Below, one piece after another: positions 9,777 to 19,023 of a stretch of DNA of 64,000 nucleotides. Source of the DNA: Novosphingobium sp. MD-1 (GTDB taxonomy: Bacteria; Pseudomonadota; Alphaproteobacteria; Sphingomonadales; Sphingomonadaceae); NCBI RefSeq assembly GCF_001014975.1, contig NZ_BBXA01000020.1, positions 62,001-126,000 on the forward strand. The letters are read 5' to 3'. The first letter of the stretch is position 1; every line of letters starts with the position of its first letter. The notes under the pieces are model-generated. The model saw only the letters and a list, made by a program, of their open reading frames with translations, did no database searches and was not told where the DNA came from. The position numbers and the translations under genes are program-made.

Positions 9777-10949
9777 ATGAAGATCGTCGACGTCTGCGCC
9801 TTCTATGCGCCCAAGGGCGGCGGCGTGCGGACCTATATCGACCGCAAGCTCAAGGTCGGCGCCGCGCTGGGGCATGAAGTGGTGGTCATCGCCCCTGGCG
9901 CCCACGATCATGTCGAACAGCGCGGCCCCAATGCCCGGATCGTGTGGCTGAAATCGCAGCTGTTCCCGCTCGATTTCAACTATCGCTATTTCAACGATAC
10001 CGAAGCGCTCTATGCCGCGCTCGATCGCGAGGCGCCCGATTTCGTCGAAGTCTCTTCCCCCTGGCGCAGCGCCAGCACGATCGCCGACTGGCCGGGCAAT
10101 GCCCCGCGCGCGCTGATCATGCATGCCGATCCGCTGTCGGCCTATGCCTATCGCTGGCTCGATCCCGTGGCCAAGCGGCCCACGATCGATCGCGCGTTCG
10201 ACCGTTACTGGCGGCACCTGCGCCGGCTTGACGGGAAATACGACATGGTGGTCAGCGCCAGTCCCGGGCTGTCCGCGCGGCTGGTCGAAGGCGGTTTGCG
10301 CCACGTGGTGACCAACCCGATGGGCGTCGATCCGGGCGTGTTTTCACCGCGCCTGCGCGATGAAGACCTGCGCCGCCGCCTGCTGGCGATGTGCGAGCTG
10401 CCCGAAAGCGCCACGCTGCTGCTCGGCGTCGGCCGCTTCGCGCCCGAAAAGCGCTGGCCGATGCTGGTCGAGGCGGTCGAGGCCGCCGGCTCGCGCCATC
10501 CGGTCGGGCTGGTGCTGGTGGGACAGGGGCGGGACCGCAAGGCGATCGTGCGCCGCGTTTCGGCCAATCCGCATATCCGCATCCTGAAGCCGATCACCGA
10601 TCGTGGCGAACTTGCCCGCGTGATGGCCAGCGCCGACGCGCTGGTCCACGGGTGCGAGGCGGAAACGTTCTGCATGGTCGCCGCCGAAGCGCGCGCCAGC
10701 GGCCTGCCGCTGATCGCGCCCGACGAAGGCGGCGCGGCGGATCAGGCCCGCGCCTCCGGCGGCTGGACCTATGCCTCGGCCAGCGCCGCCGCCGCTGCGG
10801 ATGCCATCGCCGACTATGCCGCGCGGCGCGAACGCGGCGAAACCGGCCCGCACGCGATCATCCCGCCGCCGCGCACGATGGACGATCACTTCGCGGAGCT
10901 GTTCGCCTCTTACGAACGCCTGGTTACTCCGCACCGCCGCGCGGCCTGA
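9777..10949 (+). CDS. Group 1 (GT4-like) glycosyltransferase
   Basis: A 390-residue GT-B fold enzyme. The N-terminal Rossmann half starts at FYAPKGGGVRTYI, with a glycine-rich acceptor loop. The C-terminal half carries GVGRFAPEKRW (nucleotide-sugar binding) and the E-x7-E signature inside CEAETFCMVAAEA, followed by GLPLIAPDEGG. It transfers a sugar from an activated nucleotide donor to an unknown acceptor, probably a lipid or envelope glycan given its partners. The start codon directly follows the stop of the membrane protein. The acceptor and sugar cannot be told from sequence. Confidence 0.88.
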   Translation: MKIVDVCAFYAPKGGGVRTYIDRKLKVGAALGHEVVVIAPGAHDHVEQRGPNARIVWLKSQLFPLDFNYRYFNDTEALYAALDREAPDFVEVSSPWRSASTIADWPGNAPRALIMHADPLSAYAYRWLDPVAKRPTIDRAFDRYWRHLRRLDGKYDMVVSASPGLSARLVEGGLRHVVTNPMGVDPGVFSPRLRDEDLRRRLLAMCELPESATLLLGVGRFAPEKRWPMLVEAVEAAGSRHPVGLVLVGQGRDRKAIVRRVSANPHIRILKPITDRGELARVMASADALVHGCEAETFCMVAAEARASGLPLIAPDEGGAADQARASGGWTYASASAAAAADAIADYAARRERGETGPHAIIPPPRTMDDHFAELFASYERLVTPHRRAA

Positions 10950-10999
10950 AGGCTGCCCCCCATTTTACGCGAAAGCCGCCGGCACGTTCCGCCGCGCAC

Positions 11000-11034
11000 A
11001 AAAAAGCGGCGGCAAGGCACAGGCCCGCCGCCGC
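11000..11034 (-). terminator. Intrinsic terminator of the first TonB-dependent receptor gene
   Basis: An 8-bp stem (GCGGCGGC with GCCGCCGC) and a 13-base loop, followed on the minus strand by six T residues. It lies about 65 bases past the receptor stop. Confidence 0.85.
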
Positions 11035-11097
11035 AAAGGGTGGTCAGAAGTAAGCCGGGGCAGGCCAGCAGCCCGTCCCGGCCTTATTCGTCATGCG

Positions 11098-13437
11098 TCA
11101 GAACTGAACCGTCGCATCAATACCGAAGGTGCGCGGCGCGTTGTAGTTCGCGTAGTCGCCCAGCGAGGTATTGGCGCCCGAACGACGATAGATGTGTTCT
11201 TCGTTGAACAGGTTGCGCGCCCAGGCCGAAACGGTCAGCTTCTGGCCGCCATCGCTCATCGGGATGTCCGCCAGCGACAGGCGGGCGTTCACGATGAAGC
11301 TCTTGTCGGTCATCAGCTTTTCGCCGGCGAACGAGTGGACAGGATCGCTGTAGTTGCCATCGACGTGGAAGCGCAGTTCGGTACCGGCGCCGCCGACCGG
11401 CAGTTCATAATCCATCGAGCCCGACAGCGCGTTCTTCGGCGTGTACAGGATATAGACCGTTTCGAAGACCGGCGTGGTCACCGGCGGATTGAGCGAGGCG
11501 TTCAGCGCTTCCTGCACCGTGTTCCGCGCCGGCGGCACGTGGGTGTAGGTATAGGCGTAGGACAGGCCCATCGACAGCCCGTCGACCGGACGCACGGTCA
11601 GGTCCGCTTCAACGCCGCGAATCTTGGTGGTGCCAAGCGCGTTGACGGTTTCCAGCGTGTTCCGGACGGTGCCGTTCTGCTGCAGGATGAAATAGTTGAA
11701 GTCCACCTGCGTGTTGTCGCGGTCCATGATGTAACCGGCCACGTTGAAGCGCACCTTGCGGTCGAAGAACTCGGTCTTCAGGCCCACTTCGTAGGACTTC
11801 ACCGATTCCGGCCCGAACGAGCGATAGTTCAGCGAGCGCGAGCTGGCGCCGCCGGCGCGATAGCCGGTGGCATACTTGGCGTACACGTTGATGTCGGGGT
11901 TGACCTCGTAGGCCAGCACCACCAGCGGATCGAACCGGCTGTTCGACTGGTCGAACGTGAAGTTCGTTGCCGCGCCGTTGACGGTGTAGAGCAGACCGTT
12001 CTTGTCGTCCTTGGTGTAGCGGCCGCCGACCGTGATGTGCAGCGGATCGAACGGGTTGTAAGTCACCTGGCCGTAAGCGGCATAGCTCTTGGCATAGGCC
12101 GTGCTGGCACGCGCCAGCGTAGCGCTGAGGTACGTCGACGGATCGTTGATGGTGTAGCCGTTGAGCGCCGCGTTCCACTTGTTGGTGTTCGGCGTGCGCG
12201 CCCAGTCGCTGGCACGTTCGTTGAAGTAGTACAGGCCGAACACGTAGTCGAACTTGCCGGCCGAACCGACCGCCTGCAACTCCTGGCTGAACTGGCGCTG
12301 CTGCAACCCGGCCAGCGAATAGCGGCTGAAGTTGACGTTCGGCCCCCAGATCGGCGTGCGGTGCGCGCCGCCCGAGTTGTCCCACTGTTCGTCGCTGACC
12401 GTGCGCCAAGACGTGATCGAGCGCAGTTCCAGGCCCGGCGACACCTTGTAGCTGATGTGCCCGGTGAAGCCCTTGGTGATGTCGATGCTCGGCTGCTGCG
12501 GCACACCGATATCGGCCGAGGTGGCACGGCCATAGCCGTACTGGATCAGCGGCGTGCCGTTGGCATCCTTGGGGATGTTGGCAAGCGCGGACGGCGTGAT
12601 CGTCACGAGCTGGCTGTAGAACGGCGTGTTCTCGTCGCGCGACTTGTCGAACGCGAGGTCGATGGTCAGATCGCTGGTGGGCTTCCAGCGCGCCGCGATG
12701 CGGCCGCCGTAGCGGTGATACTGGTTCCAGCCGGCCTGGCCCGCCAGCGGGTTCTTGATCGTCGGATCCTGGTGCTGAAGCACACCATCGAGCTTGATCG
12801 AGATATTGTGGTATTCGGGCAGATCGAGGTGCAACTGGGCGTTGTACGAACCGTAGTTGCCCACGCCAGCCTGCAGGCGGCCACCGAATTCGCCGGTGGG
12901 CGCCTTGAGCACCATCGACAGCGCGCCGCCTTCGGTGTTCCGGCCGAACAGGGTGCCCTGCGGCCCCTTGAGCACTTCGACGCGCTCGACGTCATAGAGG
13001 CTGGCGTTCAGGCCATGCTGACGGCCGAGGTAGACACCATCGAGATAGACGCCGACGCCCTGTTCGCGCGCGGGCTGGTTGGCGTCGTCGGGAACGATGC
13101 CGCGAATACCGATCGTCAGCGCCGACTGGCGCGCTTCGAAGGTGGAGATGCGCAGCGACGGAACCGAGCCGTCGGCAAGGTCCATCAGGCTCTGGACGTG
13201 GCGCTTCTTGAGATCGTCCGCGCCCATCACCGAGATCGAGATCGGCGTCTGCTGGAGGTTCGTCTCGCGCTTGGTGGCGGTGACGACGATTTCGGTCAGG
13301 CCGGTGCTGTCGGTTTCGGGCGAAGCGGCATCGGCGGCGGGTGCGGCGGCTTCAGCGGCGAAGGCGGGGCTGACGGCAAGCGCAAGCGCTCCCGTTCCGG
13401 CCAGCAGGCCGGCACGCAGACAGGTCTGGAAGTTCAT
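11098..13437 (-). CDS. TonB-dependent outer-membrane receptor
   Basis: A 779-residue receptor. It has a signal peptide ending at S-P-A-F-A (residue 27), an Ala/Pro-rich linker, the plug domain starting around TEIVVTATKR (about residue 47) with RVEVLKGPQGTLFGRN, then a 22-strand barrel ending in the aromatic residue of T-V-Q-F. Receptors of this type import siderophores, vitamins or plant- and lignin-derived small molecules using energy from TonB. No biosynthetic or transport partner adjoins it, so the ligand is unknown. A separate hairpin lies in its leader and an intrinsic terminator follows it, so it is probably monocistronic. Confidence 0.92.
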   Translation of the reverse strand: MNFQTCLRAGLLAGTGALALAVSPAFAAEAAAPAADAASPETDSTGLTEIVVTATKRETNLQQTPISISVMGADDLKKRHVQSLMDLADGSVPSLRISTFEARQSALTIGIRGIVPDDANQPAREQGVGVYLDGVYLGRQHGLNASLYDVERVEVLKGPQGTLFGRNTEGGALSMVLKAPTGEFGGRLQAGVGNYGSYNAQLHLDLPEYHNISIKLDGVLQHQDPTIKNPLAGQAGWNQYHRYGGRIAARWKPTSDLTIDLAFDKSRDENTPFYSQLVTITPSALANIPKDANGTPLIQYGYGRATSADIGVPQQPSIDITKGFTGHISYKVSPGLELRSITSWRTVSDEQWDNSGGAHRTPIWGPNVNFSRYSLAGLQQRQFSQELQAVGSAGKFDYVFGLYYFNERASDWARTPNTNKWNAALNGYTINDPSTYLSATLARASTAYAKSYAAYGQVTYNPFDPLHITVGGRYTKDDKNGLLYTVNGAATNFTFDQSNSRFDPLVVLAYEVNPDINVYAKYATGYRAGGASSRSLNYRSFGPESVKSYEVGLKTEFFDRKVRFNVAGYIMDRDNTQVDFNYFILQQNGTVRNTLETVNALGTTKIRGVEADLTVRPVDGLSMGLSYAYTYTHVPPARNTVQEALNASLNPPVTTPVFETVYILYTPKNALSGSMDYELPVGGAGTELRFHVDGNYSDPVHSFAGEKLMTDKSFIVNARLSLADIPMSDGGQKLTVSAWARNLFNEEHIYRRSGANTSLGDYANYNAPRTFGIDATVQF

Positions 13438-13452
13438 GTTTCCCTCACTTGT

Positions 13453-13468
13453 GAGGACTTGTGTCCTC
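13453..13468. repeat. Inverted repeat in the receptor leader
   Basis: GAGGAC-TTGT-GTCCTC lies about 15-30 bases before the receptor start codon, just upstream of its GAGGG ribosome-binding site. It could form a leader hairpin or be a protein site. The rest of 13438-13680 shows no gene. Confidence 0.4.
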
Positions 13469-13680
13469 GGGCGAGGCCGCGTCTAGCCGCCTTCCAATGC
13501 AGTTTTGTTACGGTCCCGCCGATTCTCTCGGGAAATGTTCGCGCACTGCGACGGACATGTGACGAAACCCAGGAATTTCAGAACGTTTCCAGATATTTCC
13601 CGCGAGGGAAAAATGCGGATGCCAATCCGCGAATCGCCCGTTCCCTGCGGCACGATCGGCGGTGCAGCGGTCCGCCGTCT

Positions 13681-13717
13681 GAAACAAAACGCCCCCCATC
13701 CCGAAGGATGGAAGGCG
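13681..13717 (-). terminator. Intrinsic terminator of the second TonB-dependent receptor gene
   Basis: On the minus strand a 12-bp stem (with two G-U pairs) closes a TTCG tetraloop and runs into TTTTGTTT. It lies about 55 bases after the receptor stop. Confidence 0.85.
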
Positions 13718-13770
13718 CTCCGCATTTGTTTTGATCGGAACCGGTACCCGGCTCCGAAATGGTGCAAGTG

Positions 13771-16056
13771 TCAGAAGGCGGTCTTCAGCGTCACGAACAC
13801 CTGCCGCGGCGCGCCGGCCAGCAGGGTCTGGTTATCGCCGCTGAAGCCGAAGCCGTTCGAACCGATCGTGGCGACATAGCGCTTGTCGAACAGGTTGGTG
13901 GCGTTGACCTGCAGTTCCACCGGCTTGCGCCAGCCCACGTTGAAGCGATAGCCCAGCGAGGCATCGATCAGCGTGCGCGCGGGCACCTCCTGGTCGTTGA
14001 GATAGGTGAAATAGCGCTTCGACATGTAATTGGCCGAGACGCGGCCGAAGAACCCGTCGCTGTCATACGAGATTTCGCCGCGCAGCAGATGCTTGGGCGC
14101 GTCGACCACGGTCTTGCCCTTGGTCGCATAGAAGTTGCCCTTCGCGTCGGTGATGTCGTCGCGATAGGTCGTGTCGTTGTAGCTATAGGAGGCGAACGCG
14201 CCGAAGCCCATCGGCAGCTTCACGTCGAGCGCCGCCTCGATGCCCACCGCGCGCACGCTGCCCACGTTCTGCAGCGCGTTGGCCGCGCCGACGATGCCGA
14301 CCGAGGTGGGAATGGTCAGCAGGCGGTTGCGGAAATCGACGTAGTAGCCGGCCAGCACCGCGTTCACCACGCCGGTGTTGTAGCGCAGGCCGCCTTCATA
14401 GGTATCGGACTGTTCGGGCTTGAGCTTGCCCTTGATCGCGTCGAACCCGGCCTGGGTGGACGAGAACGGCCCCGTCGTCGCCGACGAGACGAAGGCCCGC
14501 GTCACCGAGGTGAAGCCGGCGAACGCTTCCAGCCCCCGCCCGAACTTGTAGTTCACGCCCACGTGCGGCTGGAACCAGTCGCGCGCGGACAGGCGGCCGA
14601 TCGTCCGGTCCCCCAGCACCAGCGGGTTGGCGTTATTGTTGACCTGGAAGCCCTTCCAGCCCAGGTTGATGTGCGCGTCGCCCAGCGTGATCTGGTCCTC
14701 GACATAATACTGCACCGTGGCGGTGTTGTACTTGATGTCCCACTGGGTGAAGAACGGGTTGCGCATGAAATCCAGGTGGTTGCGGCCCGGATTGGTACGG
14801 CTTTCATAGGCGTAGAAGCGCCGCGCCTGCTCGAAATTGTTGTTTTCGTACCACGCGCCGATGGCCACCTGGTTCGCGCCGAGATCGAGGTTCACGCTGC
14901 CGAACATGCCGGCGCGGTCGATCGTGTACTCGGTCGTGCGCACCGCCATCGGCACGCCGGTGGGGCTGTTGACATAGGGCGTGCCCCAGGTGCCCTGCCC
15001 GGAGTTGTGGTGGTAATAGGTCTTGAACTTGAAGGTCACCTTGTCACCGGCGGGGGCGGTGAGGCCCACCGCGCCCAGCCAGTCGCGGCGCAGGCCCGAT
15101 GCGTCATAATAGGCATCGTCGAGCGTCTGGATCGGCGCCGGATAGACCGTGCCCGCCGTCGGGTTGAGCGGCGTGGTGCCGCTGTCGCCGCGATTGGCGC
15201 CGATATCCGCCACCTGCACCGCCAGCGCGTATTGCGAAGGGCCGAAATTGTCCCAGTCGTAGCCGAGCCGCTTGATCATGCCGAGCGAAAGATCCTGATA
15301 GTCCTGCTCGGCCCGGTCGGAATAGCTGAGATAGGCATCGACCGTGGCATCGCCCAGCGGCGCCACCACCTTGGCGTTGGCCATCAGCGTGCGCTGCTGC
15401 CCATCACCCTTCCACTTGTCGAGGTTCTGGTATTGCACGGAAGCAAAGGCGCGCAGCCCGTCGGCGGTGCCCAGGCCGACCCGGCCGAAGACGCGCACGG
15501 TGTTCGAGGAACCGTAGGTCACGTTGCCGTCCACGCCCAGCACGCGCGCGGGATCGATCGATTCGAACTCCAGCGTGCCGCCCAGGTTGTTGGTCGATTG
15601 CGTGTCGATCGAGCCCGACCCCTGCGACACGCGGGTCACGCCGATGTTTTCGGACGTGATCGCGCGGCTGATGTGCAGCCCGTTGACGTTGCCATAGGTC
15701 ATGTCGCCCAGCGGAATGCCATCCAGCGTGAAACCAAGCTGGTTCTGGTTGAACCCGCGAATGGTGATGCGGGTCGACCATTCGTAGTTGCCGAAAGGAT
15801 CGGCCGACTGGAAATTGACGCTGGGCAGTTTCTCGATGGCCTTCAGCGGGCTGGTGCCCGCCGCCAGCAGCGTCAGATCGGCGTTGGAGATTTCCTGGAC
15901 CTGCCGCGTCTGGCCGGCACCGAACACGACGATTTCGGCACCGGCGGACGCATCGGCGGGAGCGGGCGCGGCTTCGTCGGCCGGGGCTTCGGCGGCAAAG
16001 GCGGGAGCGGCGACGGCCATGGCGGTCGTCACGAACAAGGCAGTCACACAGCGCAT
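13771..16056 (-). CDS. TonB-dependent outer-membrane receptor (second)
   Basis: A 761-residue receptor with a 21-residue signal peptide ending at A-P-A-F-A. A short TonB-box-like AEIVVFG comes next, then a plug containing STRITIRGFNQNQ and FTLDGIPLGDMTYG, then the barrel ending in LKTAF. It is diverged from the receptor next to it: the plug lacks the GPQGTLFGRN signature and instead has the DGIPLGD form, so this is not a recent tandem duplication. The ATG at 16056 has GAGGGG at a good distance; an in-frame ATG five codons upstream precedes that site and is rejected. The ligand is unknown. The LysR gene upstream is on the same strand but 100 bases away. Confidence 0.9.
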   Translation of the reverse strand: MRCVTALFVTTAMAVAAPAFAAEAPADEAAPAPADASAGAEIVVFGAGQTRQVQEISNADLTLLAAGTSPLKAIEKLPSVNFQSADPFGNYEWSTRITIRGFNQNQLGFTLDGIPLGDMTYGNVNGLHISRAITSENIGVTRVSQGSGSIDTQSTNNLGGTLEFESIDPARVLGVDGNVTYGSSNTVRVFGRVGLGTADGLRAFASVQYQNLDKWKGDGQQRTLMANAKVVAPLGDATVDAYLSYSDRAEQDYQDLSLGMIKRLGYDWDNFGPSQYALAVQVADIGANRGDSGTTPLNPTAGTVYPAPIQTLDDAYYDASGLRRDWLGAVGLTAPAGDKVTFKFKTYYHHNSGQGTWGTPYVNSPTGVPMAVRTTEYTIDRAGMFGSVNLDLGANQVAIGAWYENNNFEQARRFYAYESRTNPGRNHLDFMRNPFFTQWDIKYNTATVQYYVEDQITLGDAHINLGWKGFQVNNNANPLVLGDRTIGRLSARDWFQPHVGVNYKFGRGLEAFAGFTSVTRAFVSSATTGPFSSTQAGFDAIKGKLKPEQSDTYEGGLRYNTGVVNAVLAGYYVDFRNRLLTIPTSVGIVGAANALQNVGSVRAVGIEAALDVKLPMGFGAFASYSYNDTTYRDDITDAKGNFYATKGKTVVDAPKHLLRGEISYDSDGFFGRVSANYMSKRYFTYLNDQEVPARTLIDASLGYRFNVGWRKPVELQVNATNLFDKRYVATIGSNGFGFSGDNQTLLAGAPRQVFVTLKTAF

Positions 16057-16158
16057 CTCTTTTCCCCTCATGGGCCTGGACTCGAGATGCGCCGCTAGAC
16101 GGCCCGTGTTGCACGATCGTGCAGTTTTCCTTTCATTTCAAAGGCGGATTTGTGCGCG

Positions 16159-17079
16159 CTATATGACGATGGGGCCGGCGTGATCGCCACCACACCCCGC
16201 TTTCAGCGCCTCGATCAGCCAGGAACGCGCCGGCCCCGGCGGGCAATCCCGCCGCCACTGCGCGTTGAACGGATAGGCCACGCCGGGCGCTTCCTGCATC
16301 GGCAGCCGCACGAGTCGCCCGGCGTCGAGATCGTCTTGCACCAGATGCAGCGGCATGTTGCCCCAGCCGATCCCTTCCAGCAGCAAGGCGTGCTTGGCGC
16401 CGAGATCGCCCAGCCGCCACGTGCGCGCGCTGAGCACGGAGAAATCGCGGCCCTCGGTCAGGCTGGAACGGTCGGTCAGGACCAGTTGCAGATGCTGCCG
16501 CCCGGCCCCGGGGGGAATCTCGGTCAGGCGCGCCAGCGGGTGCGAAGGCGCGGCCACCGGCAGCAGTTCCACCTCGCCGATCCGCATCCGGTCGAGCACG
16601 GGGTCCTCGATCACCACCGGCCCCGTCACGCCCACATGCGCCCGCCCCTCCAGCAGCATTCCGGCGATCGCGCCGAGGGCTTCCACATGCAGGCGCAGGT
16701 CCACCGTCGGGAAATAGGCCTGGAACTGCCGGCAAAGCCGCGCCAGCCACGCGGTGGGATACATCACGTCCACGGCCAGCGTCAGTTCCGCCTCCAGCCC
16801 CTGGTTATAGCCGCGCACCGAGGCCATCAGCGCGTCAATATCGTCCGCCACCGCCCGTGCCGTCGCCAGCACCGCGCGGCCCGCTTCGGTCAGCGTCGGC
16901 CGGCGCGATCCCTCGCGCTCGAACAGGGTGACGCCGAACTGCGCCTCCAGGTTGGCGATGCCATAGCTGATGACCGAAATGGCCCGGCCCAGCTTGCGCG
17001 CGGCACCGTTGAAACTGCCTTCATCGACCACGGCGAGGAAGATGCGGATCTGGTCGATGGTTGGCTGGCCGACGTCCAC
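16159..17079 (-). CDS. LysR-family transcriptional regulator
   Basis: A 306-residue LysR regulator. The winged helix-turn-helix covers about residues 7-66 (FLAVVDEGSFNGAARKLGR, then NLEAQFGVTLFERE) and the effector-binding domain about residues 90-295. It starts with GTG at 17079, preceded by AGGAG nine bases away. It is divergent from pirin, DoxX and nitroreductase genes, a common arrangement in which the regulator activates the neighbouring operon in response to quinones or other electrophiles. That effector is inferred from family knowledge. Confidence 0.9.
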   Translation of the reverse strand: MDVGQPTIDQIRIFLAVVDEGSFNGAARKLGRAISVISYGIANLEAQFGVTLFEREGSRRPTLTEAGRAVLATARAVADDIDALMASVRGYNQGLEAELTLAVDVMYPTAWLARLCRQFQAYFPTVDLRLHVEALGAIAGMLLEGRAHVGVTGPVVIEDPVLDRMRIGEVELLPVAAPSHPLARLTEIPPGAGRQHLQLVLTDRSSLTEGRDFSVLSARTWRLGDLGAKHALLLEGIGWGNMPLHLVQDDLDAGRLVRLPMQEAPGVAYPFNAQWRRDCPPGPARSWLIEALKAGCGGDHAGPIVI

Positions 17080-17096
17080 GTTCGATACTCCTGAAC

Positions 17097-17119
17097 ATTC
17101 CCATCAATTTTATCGGAAT
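17097..17119. promoter_or_regulatory. Inverted repeat in the LysR-pirin divergent region
   Basis: ATTCC, 13 bases, GGAAT, in the AT-rich centre of the 106-base divergent intergenic region. The spacing is close to the T-N11-A architecture bound by LysR proteins. Candidate site for the adjacent regulator. Confidence 0.4.
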
Positions 17120-17185
17120 TTTCAGATTGCCTTTCAAGGGCCATACCAAGGTCATTCGCTGCAACGCGATTTTTGGAGACATCCC

Positions 17186-17884
17186 GTGATCGAAGTTCGC
17201 CCCTTCCATTCGCTTGGCGCCGCCAACCACGGCTGGCTCGATGCGCACCACCATTTCTCGTTCGCCGACTATTACGACCCGCAGCGCGTGCAGTGGGGCG
17301 CCCTGCGCGTGTGGAACGATGATACCATCGCGGCGCAGAGCGGTTTCCCGCCGCATCCGCACAGCGACATGGAAATCGTCACCTATGTCCGCACCGGCGC
17401 GATCTCGCACCGCGACAACCTGGGCAACGCCGGCCGCACCGTGGCGGGAGACGTGCAGGTCATGTCCGCCGGCACCGGCATCCAGCATGCCGAATACAAT
17501 CTGGAAGACGAGGAAACGACGCTGTTCCAGATCTGGATCATGCCCGACCGGCGCGGCCATGCGCCAAGCTGGGGCACGCGGCCCTTCCCGCGCGACAGCC
17601 GCACCGGCCGCTTCGACGTGCTGGCTTCGGGCGTCGCGGGTGACGAGGACGCGTTGCGCATCAACGCCAATGCCCGCGTACTGGGCGCGACGTTGCCGGC
17701 AGGCCAGAGCCTGCGTTACGAAATCGATCCCGACCGCCATGCCTATCTGGTTCCGGCCACCGGCCGCATCCGCATTGGCGACGCAGAAGCACAGGCCCGC
17801 GATGGCGTGGCCATCACCGGCATCGATACCATCGAGATTACCGCGCTCGAAGACAGCGAGATCGTCCTCGTCGACGCGGCCTGA
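17186..17884 (+). CDS. Pirin family protein
   Basis: A 232-residue bicupin of the pirin family. The four metal-binding positions are present exactly: H57 and H59 in PPHPHSDMEI, and H101 and E103 in GTGIQHAEYN. Some bacterial pirins dioxygenate flavonols such as quercetin; others act as redox-linked regulators. The GTG start at 17186 follows TTGGAGA, and the first residues (IEVRPFHSLG) match the usual pirin N-terminus. First gene of a pirin-DoxX-nitroreductase set divergent from a LysR gene, suggesting a response to aromatic or quinone stress. Confidence 0.92.
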   Translation: MIEVRPFHSLGAANHGWLDAHHHFSFADYYDPQRVQWGALRVWNDDTIAAQSGFPPHPHSDMEIVTYVRTGAISHRDNLGNAGRTVAGDVQVMSAGTGIQHAEYNLEDEETTLFQIWIMPDRRGHAPSWGTRPFPRDSRTGRFDVLASGVAGDEDALRINANARVLGATLPAGQSLRYEIDPDRHAYLVPATGRIRIGDAEAQARDGVAITGIDTIEITALEDSEIVLVDAA

Positions 17885-17927
17885 CTACCCCCGTTCTCCC
17901 CCCTTCGAACAGAAAGAATCCCATCCC

Positions 17928-18341
17928 ATGACCATTCAGACCACTACCGCCCGCCCCGGCACTTCCGCCAGCGATGTCGCCGCTCTTGCCGGTCGCATCC
18001 TCCTTGCCGCCATCTTCGTGCTGAGCGGCCTGTCCAAGGTCGCCGCGCCCGCCGGAACGATCGGCTATATCGCCAGCGCGGGCCTGCCCTTGCCGCAAGT
18101 CGGCCTGGCCATCGCCGTTATCGTGGAACTGGGCGGCGGTCTGGCACTTGTGGCCGGCTTCCGCACCCGGTTCGTCGCAGCGGTGCTGGCGTTGTTCAGC
18201 CTGGCAACCGCGCTCGCCTTCCACAACCACCTTGCGGACCAGAACCAGTTCATCCACTTCTTCAAGAACGTGGCGATGGCTGGCGGCCTGTTGCAGGTCG
18301 TCGCTTTCGGCGCCGGCCGCTTCGCGCTCGACCGCCGTTGA
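17928..18341 (+). CDS. DoxX family membrane protein
   Basis: A 137-residue protein with four predicted membrane helices, starting near residue 20 (LAGRILLAAIFVLSGL) and including the conserved GLSK that follows the first helix. DoxX-like proteins are inner-membrane components linked to thiol and quinone redox stress; the exact reaction is not settled. It lies 43 bases after pirin and 78 before the nitroreductase on the same strand. The start is supported only by a weak AGAAAG upstream. Confidence 0.88.
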   Translation: MTIQTTTARPGTSASDVAALAGRILLAAIFVLSGLSKVAAPAGTIGYIASAGLPLPQVGLAIAVIVELGGGLALVAGFRTRFVAAVLALFSLATALAFHNHLADQNQFIHFFKNVAMAGGLLQVVAFGAGRFALDRR

Positions 18342-18419
18342 AACCACGCATCCGGGCGGCCTCACCAGCCGCCCGCCCCTTTGCTGTCATCCCCGAAACT
18401 CGCTCCGGAAGGCCACGCC

Positions 18420-19007
18420 ATGGAAAGCCGAACCACCAATCCCCGCCTTGTTCCGCTGCTGATCGACCGCTGGTCGCCGCGCGCCTTCGATGGCAGCGCC
18501 CTGCCGCAAGAAGACCTCGAGGTGATCCTGGAGGCTGCCGGCCTCGCCCCGTCCGCTTTCAACTACCAGCCCTGGCGCTTTCTCTATGCCGTGAACGGCG
18601 ATGCGCACTGGGATCTGTTCCTTTCGCTGCTGATTCCGTTCAACGCCAGCTGGGCGAAGCAAGCCGGCGCGCTGGTCTTCATCCTCTCGGAAACGCACAT
18701 GGGCAGCGGTGACGAAGCGCGGCCATCGCACAGCCACAGCTTCGACGCGGGCGCCGCCTGGGCGCAGCTGGCCCTGCAAGCCACGGCAATGGGCTACCAC
18801 GCCCACGGCATGACCGGAATCGACTTCGACCGCATCCGTTCGGAACTCGGCATTCCCGAAAGCTTCCGCGTCGAAGCCGCCGCCGCGATCGGCCGCAAGG
18901 CATCGCCGGACGTGTTGCCCGAAGGCCTGCGCGCCAAGGAAGCGCCGAGCGGTCGCAAGGCCGTGGGTACGATTGCCGCCCGGGGAGCCTTCGACGCCCT
19001 GCCCTGA
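18420..19007 (+). CDS. Nitroreductase family protein
   Basis: A 195-residue FMN-dependent oxidoreductase of the nitroreductase fold. RWSPRAFDG near the N-terminus and APSAFNYQPWRF form the flavin phosphate and ring contacts, and GYHAHGMTGID lies in the second half. Such enzymes reduce nitroaromatics or quinones, usually as dimers with NAD(P)H. The ATG at 18420 is supported by GGAAGG ten bases upstream. The physiological substrate is unknown; the context suggests quinone reduction. Confidence 0.9.
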   Translation: MESRTTNPRLVPLLIDRWSPRAFDGSALPQEDLEVILEAAGLAPSAFNYQPWRFLYAVNGDAHWDLFLSLLIPFNASWAKQAGALVFILSETHMGSGDEARPSHSHSFDAGAAWAQLALQATAMGYHAHGMTGIDFDRIRSELGIPESFRVEAAAAIGRKASPDVLPEGLRAKEAPSGRKAVGTIAARGAFDALP

Positions 19008-19023
19008 AAACCGGACGGGCGAA

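Noticed and set aside
11098..16056. Recent tandem duplication of the two receptors
   Set aside because: Plug and C-terminal sequences differ in subfamily signatures; similarity is only at superfamily level.
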